This document shows, piece by piece, positions 1 through 7,436 of a stretch of 17,540 nt of DNA. The translations under genes and the position numbers were made by a program. Source of the DNA: Candidatus Paracaedibacteraceae bacterium UBA6184 (GTDB lineage Bacteria; Pseudomonadota; Alphaproteobacteria; UBA6184). A model generated the notes under the pieces. The model saw nothing but the letters and a program-made list of their open reading frames with translations, made no database searches and was not told where the DNA came from. Position 1 is the first letter of the stretch. Each line of letters begins with the position of its first letter. Location: assembly GCA_002422845.1 (NCBI GenBank), contig DITM01000060.1, positions 1 to 17,540 on the forward strand, in the 5' to 3' direction.

Positions 1-560
1 GGCTTTAGCCGGTAGTAGTTGATTTCATCTAATAATTGTGTCCGTTTTAATAAAATTGATTCTTCTGGTAACTTGATTTCTGATTGGGTAACACGCGTAT
101 GAGAAAGGTCTGCATAATTTTGTACAAGTATCATGGTCAGAAATAATATGAAAAGAGAAGCAATGAGGATGCAATATAGAGGAGAACGGTTGCGTTTTTT
201 AAATGGTTTTTCATAAAAAAATTCTTGATTGTTTGTCTTGTCTTTTTTTTGTGATGGATTAGAAGTGATTAGAAGCTGATTAAACCTTTTTTCTAAAATA
301 TTTTTATCAGGACATTTTTCAATAAAGGCTGGAATAAATTCCCACGACGCACAGTGAAGTTTTTGCATAATATTTCGTGTATGTGTTGTGATGGTTTTTG
401 GGCTAATCGATAAAAAAGCAGCTATATTTTTTTTAGAGGTTCGCCCGTTTATGATACATGCTATGACATCAACTTCTCGCTGAGTAAAGGTTACGCCGCC
501 AATTGAAATAGTTGAGGGGGTATTATTTTGAAGATCATGAGACTTTTTATTGAAAAACAT
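1..560 (-). CDS. LuxR-type HTH membrane-tethered regulator (5' part, truncated by window edge)
   Basis: Read on the minus strand from ATG at 560-558, preceded by a GGAAAG ribosome site; the frame stays open to base 1, so only about 186 residues are visible. Residues ~22-70 match the LuxR/GerE helix-turn-helix: TFTQREVDVIACIINGRTSK, then a core resembling IAAFLSISPKTITTHTRNI and KLHC. A Lys/Asn-rich linker follows, then a single hydrophobic segment at roughly residues 127-148 (after KKRNRSP) and the start of a downstream domain (LPEESILLKRTQLLDEI). Putting the DNA-binding domain first and a membrane helix after it is the reverse of quorum-sensing LuxR proteins and recalls ToxR-like one-component sensors. 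The sequence after the helix could begin a STAND/NTPase or sensory domain, but too little is present to say. It is divergent from the tra operon and shares its control region, so it is a good candidate for that operon's regulator; this is inference. Confidence 0.75.
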   Translation of the reverse strand, partial: MFFNKKSHDLQNNTPSTISIGGVTFTQREVDVIACIINGRTSKKNIAAFLSISPKTITTHTRNIMQKLHCASWEFIPAFIEKCPDKNILEKRFNQLLITSNPSQKKDKTNNQEFFYEKPFKKRNRSPLYCILIASLFILFLTMILVQNYADLSHTRVTQSEIKLPEESILLKRTQLLDEINYYRLK

Positions 561-593
561 CTTGTCTTTCCGTTTATAAAGCAACCCCTCTAA

Positions 594-622
594 GTTATAC
601 AAATTTTTTAAAAAGAACACAA
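594..622 (-). promoter_or_regulatory. candidate promoter of the divergent HTH regulator
   Basis: On the minus strand, a -10-like TATAAC (599-594) lies 17 bp downstream of TTGTGT (622-617). Transcription would start near 587, about 27 bases before the regulator ATG. The -10 fits well and the -35 poorly, so an activator may be needed. Read by eye only. Confidence 0.35.
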
Positions 623-638
623 ATAAAACCGATTTTTT

Positions 639-657
639 AAGACGTCATTAAAGACGT
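639..657. repeat. short direct repeat AAGACGT x2 in the divergent control region
   Basis: AAGACGT occurs at 639-645 and again at 651-657, a 12-bp period. It lies just upstream of the candidate -35 of the regulator, a usual location for an activator or operator site. Two short copies are weak evidence alone. Confidence 0.3.
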
Positions 658-668
658 TGGCGTATCCA

Positions 669-704
669 TCATTTTCACCTAATCACTGGATTAGGTGAAA
701 ATGA
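669..704. promoter_or_regulatory. perfect 16-bp-arm palindrome, candidate operator
   Basis: Arms 669-684 (TCATTTTCACCTAATC) and 689-704 (GATTAGGTGAAAATGA) are exact reverse complements around a 4-base centre (ACTG). After a two-base mismatch, TATC at 663-666 pairs with GATA at 707-710. It sits between the divergent regulator and the pilin/tra genes. No T-run follows either arm directly, which argues against an intrinsic terminator; a dimer-binding operator is the better reading. It could also form a cruciform, or be a recombination or nick-related site. Confidence 0.6.
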
Positions 705-752
705 CCGATAGGCGCTGATCGTTTTTTTTGGCACCGTTGTTTTAAGTTTTGG

Positions 753-782
753 TTTACGTTTTTAAATTGTGTAACCCATAAT
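753..782 (+). promoter_or_regulatory. candidate promoter of the tra operon
   Basis: TTTACG (753-758) and CATAAT (777-782) are separated by 18 bp and would start transcription near 789, about 25 bases before the pilin ATG. Both boxes are imperfect, consistent with a regulated promoter. This is the only visible gap of suitable size upstream of the operon. Judged by eye. Confidence 0.3.
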
Positions 783-814
783 TTAAGCATCTATAAAAAG
801 AGGAGACAGGACAT

Positions 815-1169
815 ATGAAAAAAGAACATCTGAAAAACACCCATAAGAACATCATAAAAAAAAGCAGCGCTTATAACGGCGGTTTTTTTGTTAATGCCGG
901 AAAGTGCTGACGCTTTAACGGGCGGTGCTGGTTCTGGTGCTGGTGGTGCTAGAACCATTGCTGGGATTGATAATTTATGGAAAGTGATTACCCCTTATTT
1001 AGCAGGTGCTTTTTCTGTGGGTGGTATTTTGTATAGTGCCATTAATATTAGAAAAGTTGTGATTGGCGATTACAGGGCAGCAGCGCCTGCAGCCATTTCT
1101 GCCATTATTGGCGGCATTGGTATAAACGGCGTATTTGGGGAACATGCACTTTCTGTTTTGATACCGTAA
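815..1169 (+). CDS. traA: TraA-like conjugative pilin precursor, start and body in different frames
   Basis: The subunit of the F-type pilus. An AGGAGA ribosome site (801-806) serves ATG 815, which opens a Lys-rich N-terminus (MKKEHLKNTHKNIIKK), but this frame stops at about 910. The pilin body lies in the +1 frame, which is open from 858 and reads KKAALITAVFLLMPESADA, a textbook hydrophobic core and cleavage site after ADA. The mature part follows: a Gly/Ala-rich start, a first membrane helix (about PYLAGAFSVGGILYSAI), a basic loop (RKVVIGDYR) and a second helix (PAAISAIIGGIGINGVFG). The switch point coincides with eight A at 856-863; with seven A the gene would encode an intact precursor of 117 residues, close to the 121 of F TraA. 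A start at TTG 888 or ATG 894 would leave only a stub of the signal peptide and has no ribosome site. Position before traL matches the F order. Confidence 0.75.
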
Positions 1170-1198
1170 GTGACGTGACGTTTTAAGGAGGGTACTTT

Positions 1199-1489
1199 AT
1201 GAAACCATCTGATACCAGCATTTTAAACTATTTGGATATGCCACCAAGGATTTTACTGTGGCCCCTATCTGAGGTTTTGATGGTGTGTCTTCCAGCATTT
1301 ATGTTGATGGTTTTTGGTGAAGTGCTGTGGGGGCTTGTTTTGAGTGCGATGACCCTTGTTGGGATGCGGTTTTTTAAAAGATCCTTTGGTGAAGGCTATT
1401 TACATGGCGTGATGTATTGGTATTTACCAACGTCTTATGAACAGTTTTTGGTAACCCCGCCGTCTTACATACGCGAATTTATTAATTGA
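1199..1489 (+). CDS. traL: TraL, inner-membrane pilus assembly protein
   Basis: Small F-type assembly protein needed for pilus biogenesis, of 96 residues (F TraL is about 91). A strong AAGGAGG site ends 8 bases before the ATG. The opening NYLDMPPRILLWPLSEVLMV matches the TraL pattern of a short polar start, a proline-rich turn and an aromatic/acidic stretch. It is followed by a hydrophobic segment at ~27-55 (VCLPAFMLMVFGEVLWGLVL), then a basic patch (RFFKRSFGEGYLHG) and an aromatic stretch (MYWYLPTSYEQF). It sits between the pilin and traE, as in F. Assignment rests on order, size and motif pattern. Confidence 0.85.
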   Translation: MKPSDTSILNYLDMPPRILLWPLSEVLMVCLPAFMLMVFGEVLWGLVLSAMTLVGMRFFKRSFGEGYLHGVMYWYLPTSYEQFLVTPPSYIREFIN

Positions 1490-1499
1490 GGAGCTAGAT

Positions 1500-2114
1500 A
1501 TGGATCTTGATTTTACGATAAATAGGTACTTAAAAGTTCTCTCTAACCGCAATTTACTGGGTAAAATTTTAGCAGGGTCTTTTTTGCTGAATGTCATGCA
1601 AATGGTTCATTTAATGTCGCGGGACGATAAAGTTATTTTGGTGCCACCAACGCTTTCTCAAGATGTTTGGGTCATGGGTGGATCCTCTTCAAAAAGTTAT
1701 ATTGAAGAATGGGCCCTTTACTTAAGTTCAGAACTTTTAAATATGACGCCGGAGACCTCTACTTTTCATCACAGCTTAGTGCTGCGCTATGTGCATCCAA
1801 AAACCTCAGCAATAGTTAAAAAACAGTTTGAAGCTGACTTAAAACATATAAAAGACAATACGATTTCCACTTTATTTAAACCGAAGAAAGTTGATGTGCT
1901 GCAGCAAGGCGCTAAAGGAACGGCATTTGTTTCAGGGACGCTGTCAACGTTTGTTGGGTCTAAACTGATTGAATCCGATGATAAAAAATACAAACTTGAT
2001 TTTGAGACATCTAAATATGCGCCCCAGCTTAGCTTGACGAGTTTTAAAGAAGCGGCTCATCCTTTGGCGGAAGCTGGAGAAGACGGCGCGGCATTTACCA
2101 AAGATTCGTCCTAA
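1500..2114 (+). CDS. traE: TraE, inner-membrane/periplasmic assembly protein (VirB5/VirB8-class position)
   Basis: TraE is a membrane-anchored periplasmic scaffold required for pilus assembly; this copy has 204 residues (F about 188). A GAGGAG site at 1488-1493 precedes the ATG, 10 bases after the traL stop. A short cytoplasmic part (MDLDFTINRYLKVLSNRN) leads into one membrane helix at ~20-38 (LLGKILAGSFLLNVMQMV). The periplasmic domain contains the typical VPPTLSQDVWVMGGSSSKSY segment followed by an aromatic/Leu stretch (IEEWALYLSSELLNMTPET), and later a beta-rich part (FVSGTLSTFVGSKLI). The C-terminal ~20 residues are Ala/Glu/Gly-rich and probably unordered. A 129-base gap follows, the largest in the left half of the operon. 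Confidence 0.88.
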   Translation: MDLDFTINRYLKVLSNRNLLGKILAGSFLLNVMQMVHLMSRDDKVILVPPTLSQDVWVMGGSSSKSYIEEWALYLSSELLNMTPETSTFHHSLVLRYVHPKTSAIVKKQFEADLKHIKDNTISTLFKPKKVDVLQQGAKGTAFVSGTLSTFVGSKLIESDDKKYKLDFETSKYAPQLSLTSFKEAAHPLAEAGEDGAAFTKDSS

Positions 2115-2137
2115 GCCATAAAAAGGGTAGGGTGTTA

Positions 2138-2154
2138 TGCCATAGTTGATGGCA
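2138..2154. repeat. small hairpin in the traE-traK gap
   Basis: TGCCAT (2138-2143) and ATGGCA (2149-2154) pair perfectly around a 5-base loop. No T-run follows, so it does not look like an intrinsic terminator. It could tune mRNA processing between traE and traK. Short, so it may be chance. Confidence 0.25.
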
Positions 2155-2243
2155 CGTAAAATAGCATCTTTAACCAAGACAAACACCACTACTTTATTTA
2201 AAAAAACCATTCATTATTTGACCTTTTAAAAAGGAGACGATTC

Positions 2244-3029
2244 ATGACAATACCCTCACACTATCTAAAAATCGGGGCGATTTGTACCGTATTATTCACA
2301 TCCCTTTACGCACACAAACAAGTTCTTATCATGAATGATGATAGGGTTTTAAAGGCAACAGCCTCTAAAGATGGGATTACCCGCATCTCCCTTCAAGGGG
2401 ACCGCATTGCTGAAGTGATGGGTTTTCACCAAGACGTTGAATTTGAAAAAGATGAAGGCAAAGGCATCCTTTTTATTAAAGGTTTAAAAGAAAAGCAAAA
2501 TCTTGTTATGAACACAGAAAATGGATTATTTCAGGAACTTGAGCTGGTGCCATCCGATAAATCCTCTGCACAAATTGTGTTAAAGGCAGATGAATCACAT
2601 CCGATTCAGCAAAGTGGAGGGGCCGCCCGTTTTCAAGGAGAATACCATAACCCCTTGTACACCAACCAGCGGTTGTTTTTAGAAGGTGATGACGAAAACA
2701 GGAACAATGTAGGCCATCATCAAACACCCCTTCACCTGATTAAAATTCTCTATAACGGTGGCGGGGCGAAGCAAGAAGAAAATTCAGATCTGATAAAAAT
2801 ACCAACACTTAAAAACATAAAAATGACGTATCAAAAATCAGGAGCAGATGTTGGATTTATGGCCCATCAGTTTACCCTTCAAAACACGGGTCCCCAGCCA
2901 ATGCCGCTGTCTGAATCTTATTTTTCTGCTTGCAGCGGTAAATTTCCCCTTGTTGCTATGGCCTTAAAAGATAAAGTTTTGTTACCAAATCAAAAAACAC
3001 AGCTTTACGTGGTGGTTAAAAATGGATAA
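2244..3029 (+). CDS. traK: TraK, secretin-like core component
   Basis: TraK is the periplasmic, VirB9-class protein that with TraV and TraB builds the F-type core complex. It has 261 residues (F about 242). An AAGGAG site lies 8-9 bases before the ATG. The N-terminus is a signal peptide (SHYLKIGAICTVLFTSLYA, cleavage about residue 23). A secretin-like N-domain follows (DGITRISLQGDRIAEVMG, then a beta-rich part with KGILFIKGLKEKQNLVMNTE). The C-terminal part (~200-261) ends in beta strands (LPNQKTQLYVVVKNG) that would contact TraV/TraB. It overlaps traB by 8 bases. Confidence 0.85.
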   Translation: MTIPSHYLKIGAICTVLFTSLYAHKQVLIMNDDRVLKATASKDGITRISLQGDRIAEVMGFHQDVEFEKDEGKGILFIKGLKEKQNLVMNTENGLFQELELVPSDKSSAQIVLKADESHPIQQSGGAARFQGEYHNPLYTNQRLFLEGDDENRNNVGHHQTPLHLIKILYNGGGAKQEENSDLIKIPTLKNIKMTYQKSGADVGFMAHQFTLQNTGPQPMPLSESYFSACSGKFPLVAMALKDKVLLPNQKTQLYVVVKNG

Positions 3030-4395
3030 GAAAAAGGACGTGGTAAGCGGTCTCTTTATGTATAAAGAGGCGTTTCAAAAATGGCTGGCTGATGAAGACA
3101 GCAAGACGGTTCAAAAGCGTCAAAATATTTTTTTCTTTGGCGGGCTTAGCGTTTTAATTCTGGTGATTCTTGGTGCGGTGAGTATGCGTTCTTCTTTTGG
3201 GAGTTCCAATGCAGTTTTACAAGAAGCGCCCCTTAAAAAACGGACAATTGACACAGCAAGATCCAGTGTTGATCAAAAAAAAGTATGGGTGGAACGCTTA
3301 GAATCTGAAATGGATTTGATAAGGAAGAAAAACGAACAACTCGAAGTCTTAGTTGACGCCATGGCAAAAAATCAGTTGGGGTCTCATATGAACAGCGGTA
3401 ACCAACTGAATGGTGGCAATCAACCTAGAAATTTTGAACCAAATCAGGATGCTTTAAGGATGAGCGATTCAGCTGAGGAGCTGGCATCACACAATCCGCT
3501 TCAAACGTTAAATGCCACTCATTTGAGTAAAGGCGTGAACACTCTTAATACAGGGGACAGTTTAGCATCAGGCTACCAACAAGATATATCTGGTGACAAT
3601 AACCCTTATTCCAAAGCGAACACAAATAAAAAAACAATGACGGTGTCGTTTAAGTTAGAAGATCTGGATCATCAAAAACCAAAAAAATCTATTGATCATT
3701 ATGTGCCAGCGGGAACCTTTGTTAAAGCGCGGTTAACGTCTGGCGTTGTGGCCTCAACCGCTGTTGGGGCTTCTTCTAGTCCGCAGCCCCTTCATATCGA
3801 AATGACGCATTTTGGCAACATGCCCCGTGGCTTTAAAACAGATGTGAAGCGCTGTTTCCTCATCGGTTCGGCTTACGGCGATCTTGCCTCGGAGCGTGTT
3901 TTTATGCGGTTAGAGACGCTTTCGTGCATTGAGCGCAAAACCGGCGAGATCATGGAACTTAAGATAGACGGCTATGTAAGCGGTGAAGATGGGGCAAATG
4001 GAATGCGGGGTATGATTGTTGATAAATCGGGACCTGCGATGCGTAACGCTTTTGTTGGCGGTTTTTTAAGTGGTGTTGGCGGCTTTTTAGCCGATGCGGG
4101 TCGTGGTACCAGTCAGATTTCACCGATGGGCATTACCACCCAAGAAGCCTTAAAAGCAGCTGACATTTTAAAGGGGGGTGCTGGAAAAGGGGTGGGGAAT
4201 GCTATGGAAAAAATGGCTGATTTTTATATTAAACGCGCTGAACAGTTGCAACCCGTCATTGAAATTGAACCGGGGCGAAGCGTTGATGTTGTCTTTAAAG
4301 CCGGCTTTGATATGAATCAAACGTTATACCGTCATTCCTTAAAAGGGCAGGGCGACCGACTTCGCCGTTCTCAAGTTGCACGCGAATTTAGATAA
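3022..4395 (+). CDS. traB: TraB, envelope-spanning core scaffold (VirB10 class)
   Basis: TraB spans from the inner membrane to the outer-membrane core; 457 residues (F about 475). The ATG lies inside the end of traK, so translation is likely coupled. A cytoplasmic stretch of ~32 residues precedes one membrane helix (FFFGGLSVLILVILGAV, ~35-52). A coiled-coil region follows (~85-112, VERLESEMDLIRKKNEQLEV), then an Asn/Gln/Gly-rich linker at ~115-205. The VirB10/TrbI-like beta domain occupies ~230-457 and shows family landmarks: HYVPAGTFVKARLTSGVVAS, MPRGFKTDVKRCFLIGSAYG, ERVFMRLETLSC and GEDGANGMRGMIVDKSGPAM. A Gly-rich antenna-like segment (FVGGFLSGVGGFLADAG) lies within it. Confidence 0.92.
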   Translation: MDKKKDVVSGLFMYKEAFQKWLADEDSKTVQKRQNIFFFGGLSVLILVILGAVSMRSSFGSSNAVLQEAPLKKRTIDTARSSVDQKKVWVERLESEMDLIRKKNEQLEVLVDAMAKNQLGSHMNSGNQLNGGNQPRNFEPNQDALRMSDSAEELASHNPLQTLNATHLSKGVNTLNTGDSLASGYQQDISGDNNPYSKANTNKKTMTVSFKLEDLDHQKPKKSIDHYVPAGTFVKARLTSGVVASTAVGASSSPQPLHIEMTHFGNMPRGFKTDVKRCFLIGSAYGDLASERVFMRLETLSCIERKTGEIMELKIDGYVSGEDGANGMRGMIVDKSGPAMRNAFVGGFLSGVGGFLADAGRGTSQISPMGITTQEALKAADILKGGAGKGVGNAMEKMADFYIKRAEQLQPVIEIEPGRSVDVVFKAGFDMNQTLYRHSLKGQGDRLRRSQVAREFR

Positions 4396-4419
4396 ATAGT
4401 TAGAAAAGGAAACACGATC

Positions 4420-4911
4420 ATGTCTCAACATTCTAAAGTACATCAAGCTAAATCATACCAAGAAAAGAATATACTGTTCTTCATAGCCGTTCTGGCCTCT
4501 TCCTGTTTTCTCAGTAGTTGTACGTCCTATGAGGAAAGTTTTTCAACAGAACCGGGGACAGGTTCTGGCTGGAAGTCGATGTCAGATACCTACGCTTTAG
4601 GTCACGATCAAGATCAAGCAGAACAGGACACTAAAAATATGCATCAAAAAGAAGAGACGTCCTTAAAGCCTTTATATAAAGACGCCATAAGTGACGGACA
4701 AAATGATGCGCTTTATTGCGCTGGCACGTCCCAATCTATAGACCGCCGTCCGGAGGAATATCTGCGGGTGTGGGTGGCACCGTATCAAGACGGAGAAGGC
4801 AATATGGTTGAAGGTTATTTTGTTCGATCACGCATGAAACAGGGTCAGTGGGTGGTCACATCTGCTGGTTCTTCAGTTCTTTCTGAACAAAACGCTGGAG
4901 CGTCTTCATGA
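4420..4911 (+). CDS. traV: TraV, outer-membrane core lipoprotein (VirB7 class)
   Basis: Lipoprotein anchoring the core complex in the outer membrane; 163 residues (F about 171). A GGAAA site precedes the ATG. An unusually long polar N-terminus (~16 residues) leads to a hydrophobic stretch (NILFFIAVLASSCF) and the lipobox LSSC, making Cys34 the lipidated residue. The mature protein is Ser/Gly/Asp-rich. It ends with the TraV-type C-terminal motif LRVWVAPYQDGEGNMVEGYF followed by VRSRMKQGQWV. One other Cys (LYCAG) lies mid-protein. Its stop overlaps the traC start as ATGA. The family call rests on the lipobox, this motif and position. Confidence 0.85.
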   Translation: MSQHSKVHQAKSYQEKNILFFIAVLASSCFLSSCTSYEESFSTEPGTGSGWKSMSDTYALGHDQDQAEQDTKNMHQKEETSLKPLYKDAISDGQNDALYCAGTSQSIDRRPEEYLRVWVAPYQDGEGNMVEGYFVRSRMKQGQWVVTSAGSSVLSEQNAGASS

Positions 4912-7436
4912 AACCACGTTTTTTAGACACCCATTCTTTATCAGCTTATTTGCCTTATGAAGCGTATCAAGATCACCTATTTTATAACCGAGGGACAATT
5001 GGGTTTGGGTTTGAGGGGCTCCCCATTATGGGCTTTGATGAAAATTCCCACAGACAAATGACGGGTATATTTCAGTATTTGCTTCCGGAGGGGGCAAACA
5101 TTCACTATATTTTGTTTGCTGACCCTTTTATTGGGGACATCTTAAAACGATTTCTAGACAAAACCGGATCAGAAACCTTAAAAGATCCTAAAATTATGGA
5201 AAAAGTAACGCAGTACCGTGTTCAGCATTTTAAGAGCTTGGCCGATTATACGCACCATAACAAACATCAAAAACCAGCGCGTCAGTTTCGCCTGATCTTA
5301 TCGGTGACTTTGCCCATTCTTGATAAGCAAGACTTTAATCATCAAAAAGAAAAAGCCCTTGATTTAAGAGAACAAGTGGAAACAACGCTTCAGCAAGTGG
5401 GTATTTCTATGGCACCACTTCGCCCAGAAGGATTGATTGATTTTTATGATAAAATTCTCCTCTCCCGCTTAAAGGATACAGATTTTTGTTCGGATCGTAT
5501 TGTGTATGACCCCCTTGCCCCTTTAAGGGACTCTATGCCAACGAAGAACAGAAAAATTCAGGTACAAAAGGAAGGCCTTCTAATCGATGATGGAAAAGCG
5601 TTGTTTCAGGGGTATTCCATCACAAAATACTCAATGCACTGGAACCAAAGTCAGATGGGCGGTCTGATTGGCGATGCGTTTAGTGATTTGCAACAAATTA
5701 ATACGCCATTTTTTATGCACTACGGCGTTCATATCCCCAAACAAAATGAGTTGACCTTAAACACAACGGCCAAAGCATCCCACTTAGAACGTCAGGTGAA
5801 CTCGCCGATATCGAAGTATCTGCCTAAAATGCGTGAAGAGCTTTTTGAATATCAGTTTGTGGCAAGGCAACTGGCAGAGGGTCACCGCTTTGTGAAAACC
5901 AATATGACAATTGGTCTGATCGGCCATCCGGAACATATGAGTGCCCATGCATCAAAGCTGATTAATCTTTACCGGGGTAAAGGTTTTGAGATTAAGCGGG
6001 ATGATTATCTGCACCTGCAGTCCCTGATGACGATAAGCCCCATGAGCTTTGGAGATGATTTATTAAAGGAACTAAAAGGTAGTAAAAAATTAAAGACAAC
6101 CATATCATCAGAATCGGCAAATTTATTGCCGCTTCAAGGGGAATGGTACGGAACGGCAACACCGGGTATGCTCTTTCAGGGAAGGCGGGGTCAGGTTTTA
6201 ACGTGGTCACCTTTTGATAATAATGCGGGTAACTATAATGTTTCGGTTGTTGGCAGATCCGGTGCTGGAAAATCTGTTTTTATGCAGGAACTGATGACAT
6301 CAACGCTCAGACAAAACGGCAAAGTCTTTGTGCTTGATGTGGGCCGTTCTTTTCAAAAGACGTGTTTGCTGCTTGGCGGCCAGTTTGTTGAATTCACCCC
6401 TAAAAACCCGATTTGTGTGAATCCCTTTACGCAACTTAAGGGCTTAAACGCCCATGACGCAGAAGATCGCTTAGCAACCTTAAAACCCGTTCTCATGAGT
6501 ATGGTGGCGCCTTATGAAAGTTTATCCGATTTAGAAGTGTCCTATTTAGATCAGGCGATGCGGGCTGTCTTTTTTGAAGAACAGGATAAGACGACGTTTA
6601 CAAAAATTGCAGCCTTTCTGCTTAGTCACGAAGATAGCCGGGCTAATGATTTAGGAACCAGATTATTTCCCTATACCAAAGACGGTGTGTACGGCAAATT
6701 CTTTGAAGGCGCTTCAACGGTAAATTTTACTGATACCTTTGTTGTGGTTGAGTTCGAAGAACTGAAAGAGCGAAAAGACTTGCAGTCGGTGATTATTCAA
6801 ATGGTGATTGTGAATATGTCGAATGTGATGTTTTTAGGGGACCGTAAAACGCCTTTTATGATGTGCTTTGATGAAGCCTGGGATATGCTGCGCGGAAACC
6901 AAACCGGTGTTTTTATAGAAACTTTGGCACGTCGACTCAGAAAATATAACGGGTCTTTGGTTGTTGGCACACAAAGTGTGAATGACTTTTATGCAACGCC
7001 AGGCGCCTTGGCTGCCTTTGAAAATTCTGATTGGCTGTGTATGTTATCGCAAAAGCCGGAAAGTATCAGCATTTTAAAAGAAAAAAAGCGTGTTGCCATG
7101 TCTGACGCTATGGAAAAGGAAATACGCTCTGTTCACACAAAAGCTGGCGCATACGCAGAAGTCATGATTAACGGCCCGCACGGGTATGCGATTAACCGCC
7201 TTGTGTTGGATAAATTTTCTGAAACACTGTATTCAACAACACCAAAAGTTTATAACGCGGTACAGGAACTGGTCACAGAAGGATACCCTATGGCGGACGC
7301 TATTGAAATTGTAGCCGGCCTTAAAGAGATAAAAACAACCCAAAACCCTGAGATTCATTCATTAGGACATGATGTCAGCATGAGAGAATCTGGGGAAGAT
7401 GGCGCGTTTGATAAAACGAATAGGGAGGCTGCATGA
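4908..7436 (+). CDS. traC: TraC, VirB4-class pilus assembly ATPase
   Basis: Peripheral inner-membrane ATPase that powers pilin insertion and assembly; 842 residues (F about 875). The N-terminal half (1-~420) is the TraC/VirB4 N-domain, beginning SLSAYLPYEAYQDHLFYNRG. The RecA-like ATPase domain follows: Walker A GRSGAGKS at 449-456 with Lys455, and Walker B PFMMCFDEAW with Asp655/Glu656. Next come an arginine-rich stretch (LARRLRKYNGSLVVGTQSVN, ~674-693) and a conserved C-terminal segment (SDWLCMLSQKPESISIL). All catalytic residues are present and no frameshift is visible, so the gene looks functional. The ATG overlaps the traV stop (ATGA). The last ~30 residues are polar and probably dispensable. 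Confidence 0.96.
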   Translation: MKPRFLDTHSLSAYLPYEAYQDHLFYNRGTIGFGFEGLPIMGFDENSHRQMTGIFQYLLPEGANIHYILFADPFIGDILKRFLDKTGSETLKDPKIMEKVTQYRVQHFKSLADYTHHNKHQKPARQFRLILSVTLPILDKQDFNHQKEKALDLREQVETTLQQVGISMAPLRPEGLIDFYDKILLSRLKDTDFCSDRIVYDPLAPLRDSMPTKNRKIQVQKEGLLIDDGKALFQGYSITKYSMHWNQSQMGGLIGDAFSDLQQINTPFFMHYGVHIPKQNELTLNTTAKASHLERQVNSPISKYLPKMREELFEYQFVARQLAEGHRFVKTNMTIGLIGHPEHMSAHASKLINLYRGKGFEIKRDDYLHLQSLMTISPMSFGDDLLKELKGSKKLKTTISSESANLLPLQGEWYGTATPGMLFQGRRGQVLTWSPFDNNAGNYNVSVVGRSGAGKSVFMQELMTSTLRQNGKVFVLDVGRSFQKTCLLLGGQFVEFTPKNPICVNPFTQLKGLNAHDAEDRLATLKPVLMSMVAPYESLSDLEVSYLDQAMRAVFFEEQDKTTFTKIAAFLLSHEDSRANDLGTRLFPYTKDGVYGKFFEGASTVNFTDTFVVVEFEELKERKDLQSVIIQMVIVNMSNVMFLGDRKTPFMMCFDEAWDMLRGNQTGVFIETLARRLRKYNGSLVVGTQSVNDFYATPGALAAFENSDWLCMLSQKPESISILKEKKRVAMSDAMEKEIRSVHTKAGAYAEVMINGPHGYAINRLVLDKFSETLYSTTPKVYNAVQELVTEGYPMADAIEIVAGLKEIKTTQNPEIHSLGHDVSMRESGEDGAFDKTNREAA

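Noticed and set aside
669..704. Intrinsic terminator for the divergent genes
   Set aside because: The stem is long but no T-run follows on either strand, and it lies upstream, not downstream, of both genes.
888..1169. Pilin starting at TTG 888
   Set aside because: It has no ribosome site and would remove most of the signal peptide, which is clearly encoded upstream in the same frame from 858.
2149..2229. 26-codon ORF in the traE-traK gap
   Set aside because: No well-placed ribosome site, no recognisable content, and it does not overlap traK; likely chance.
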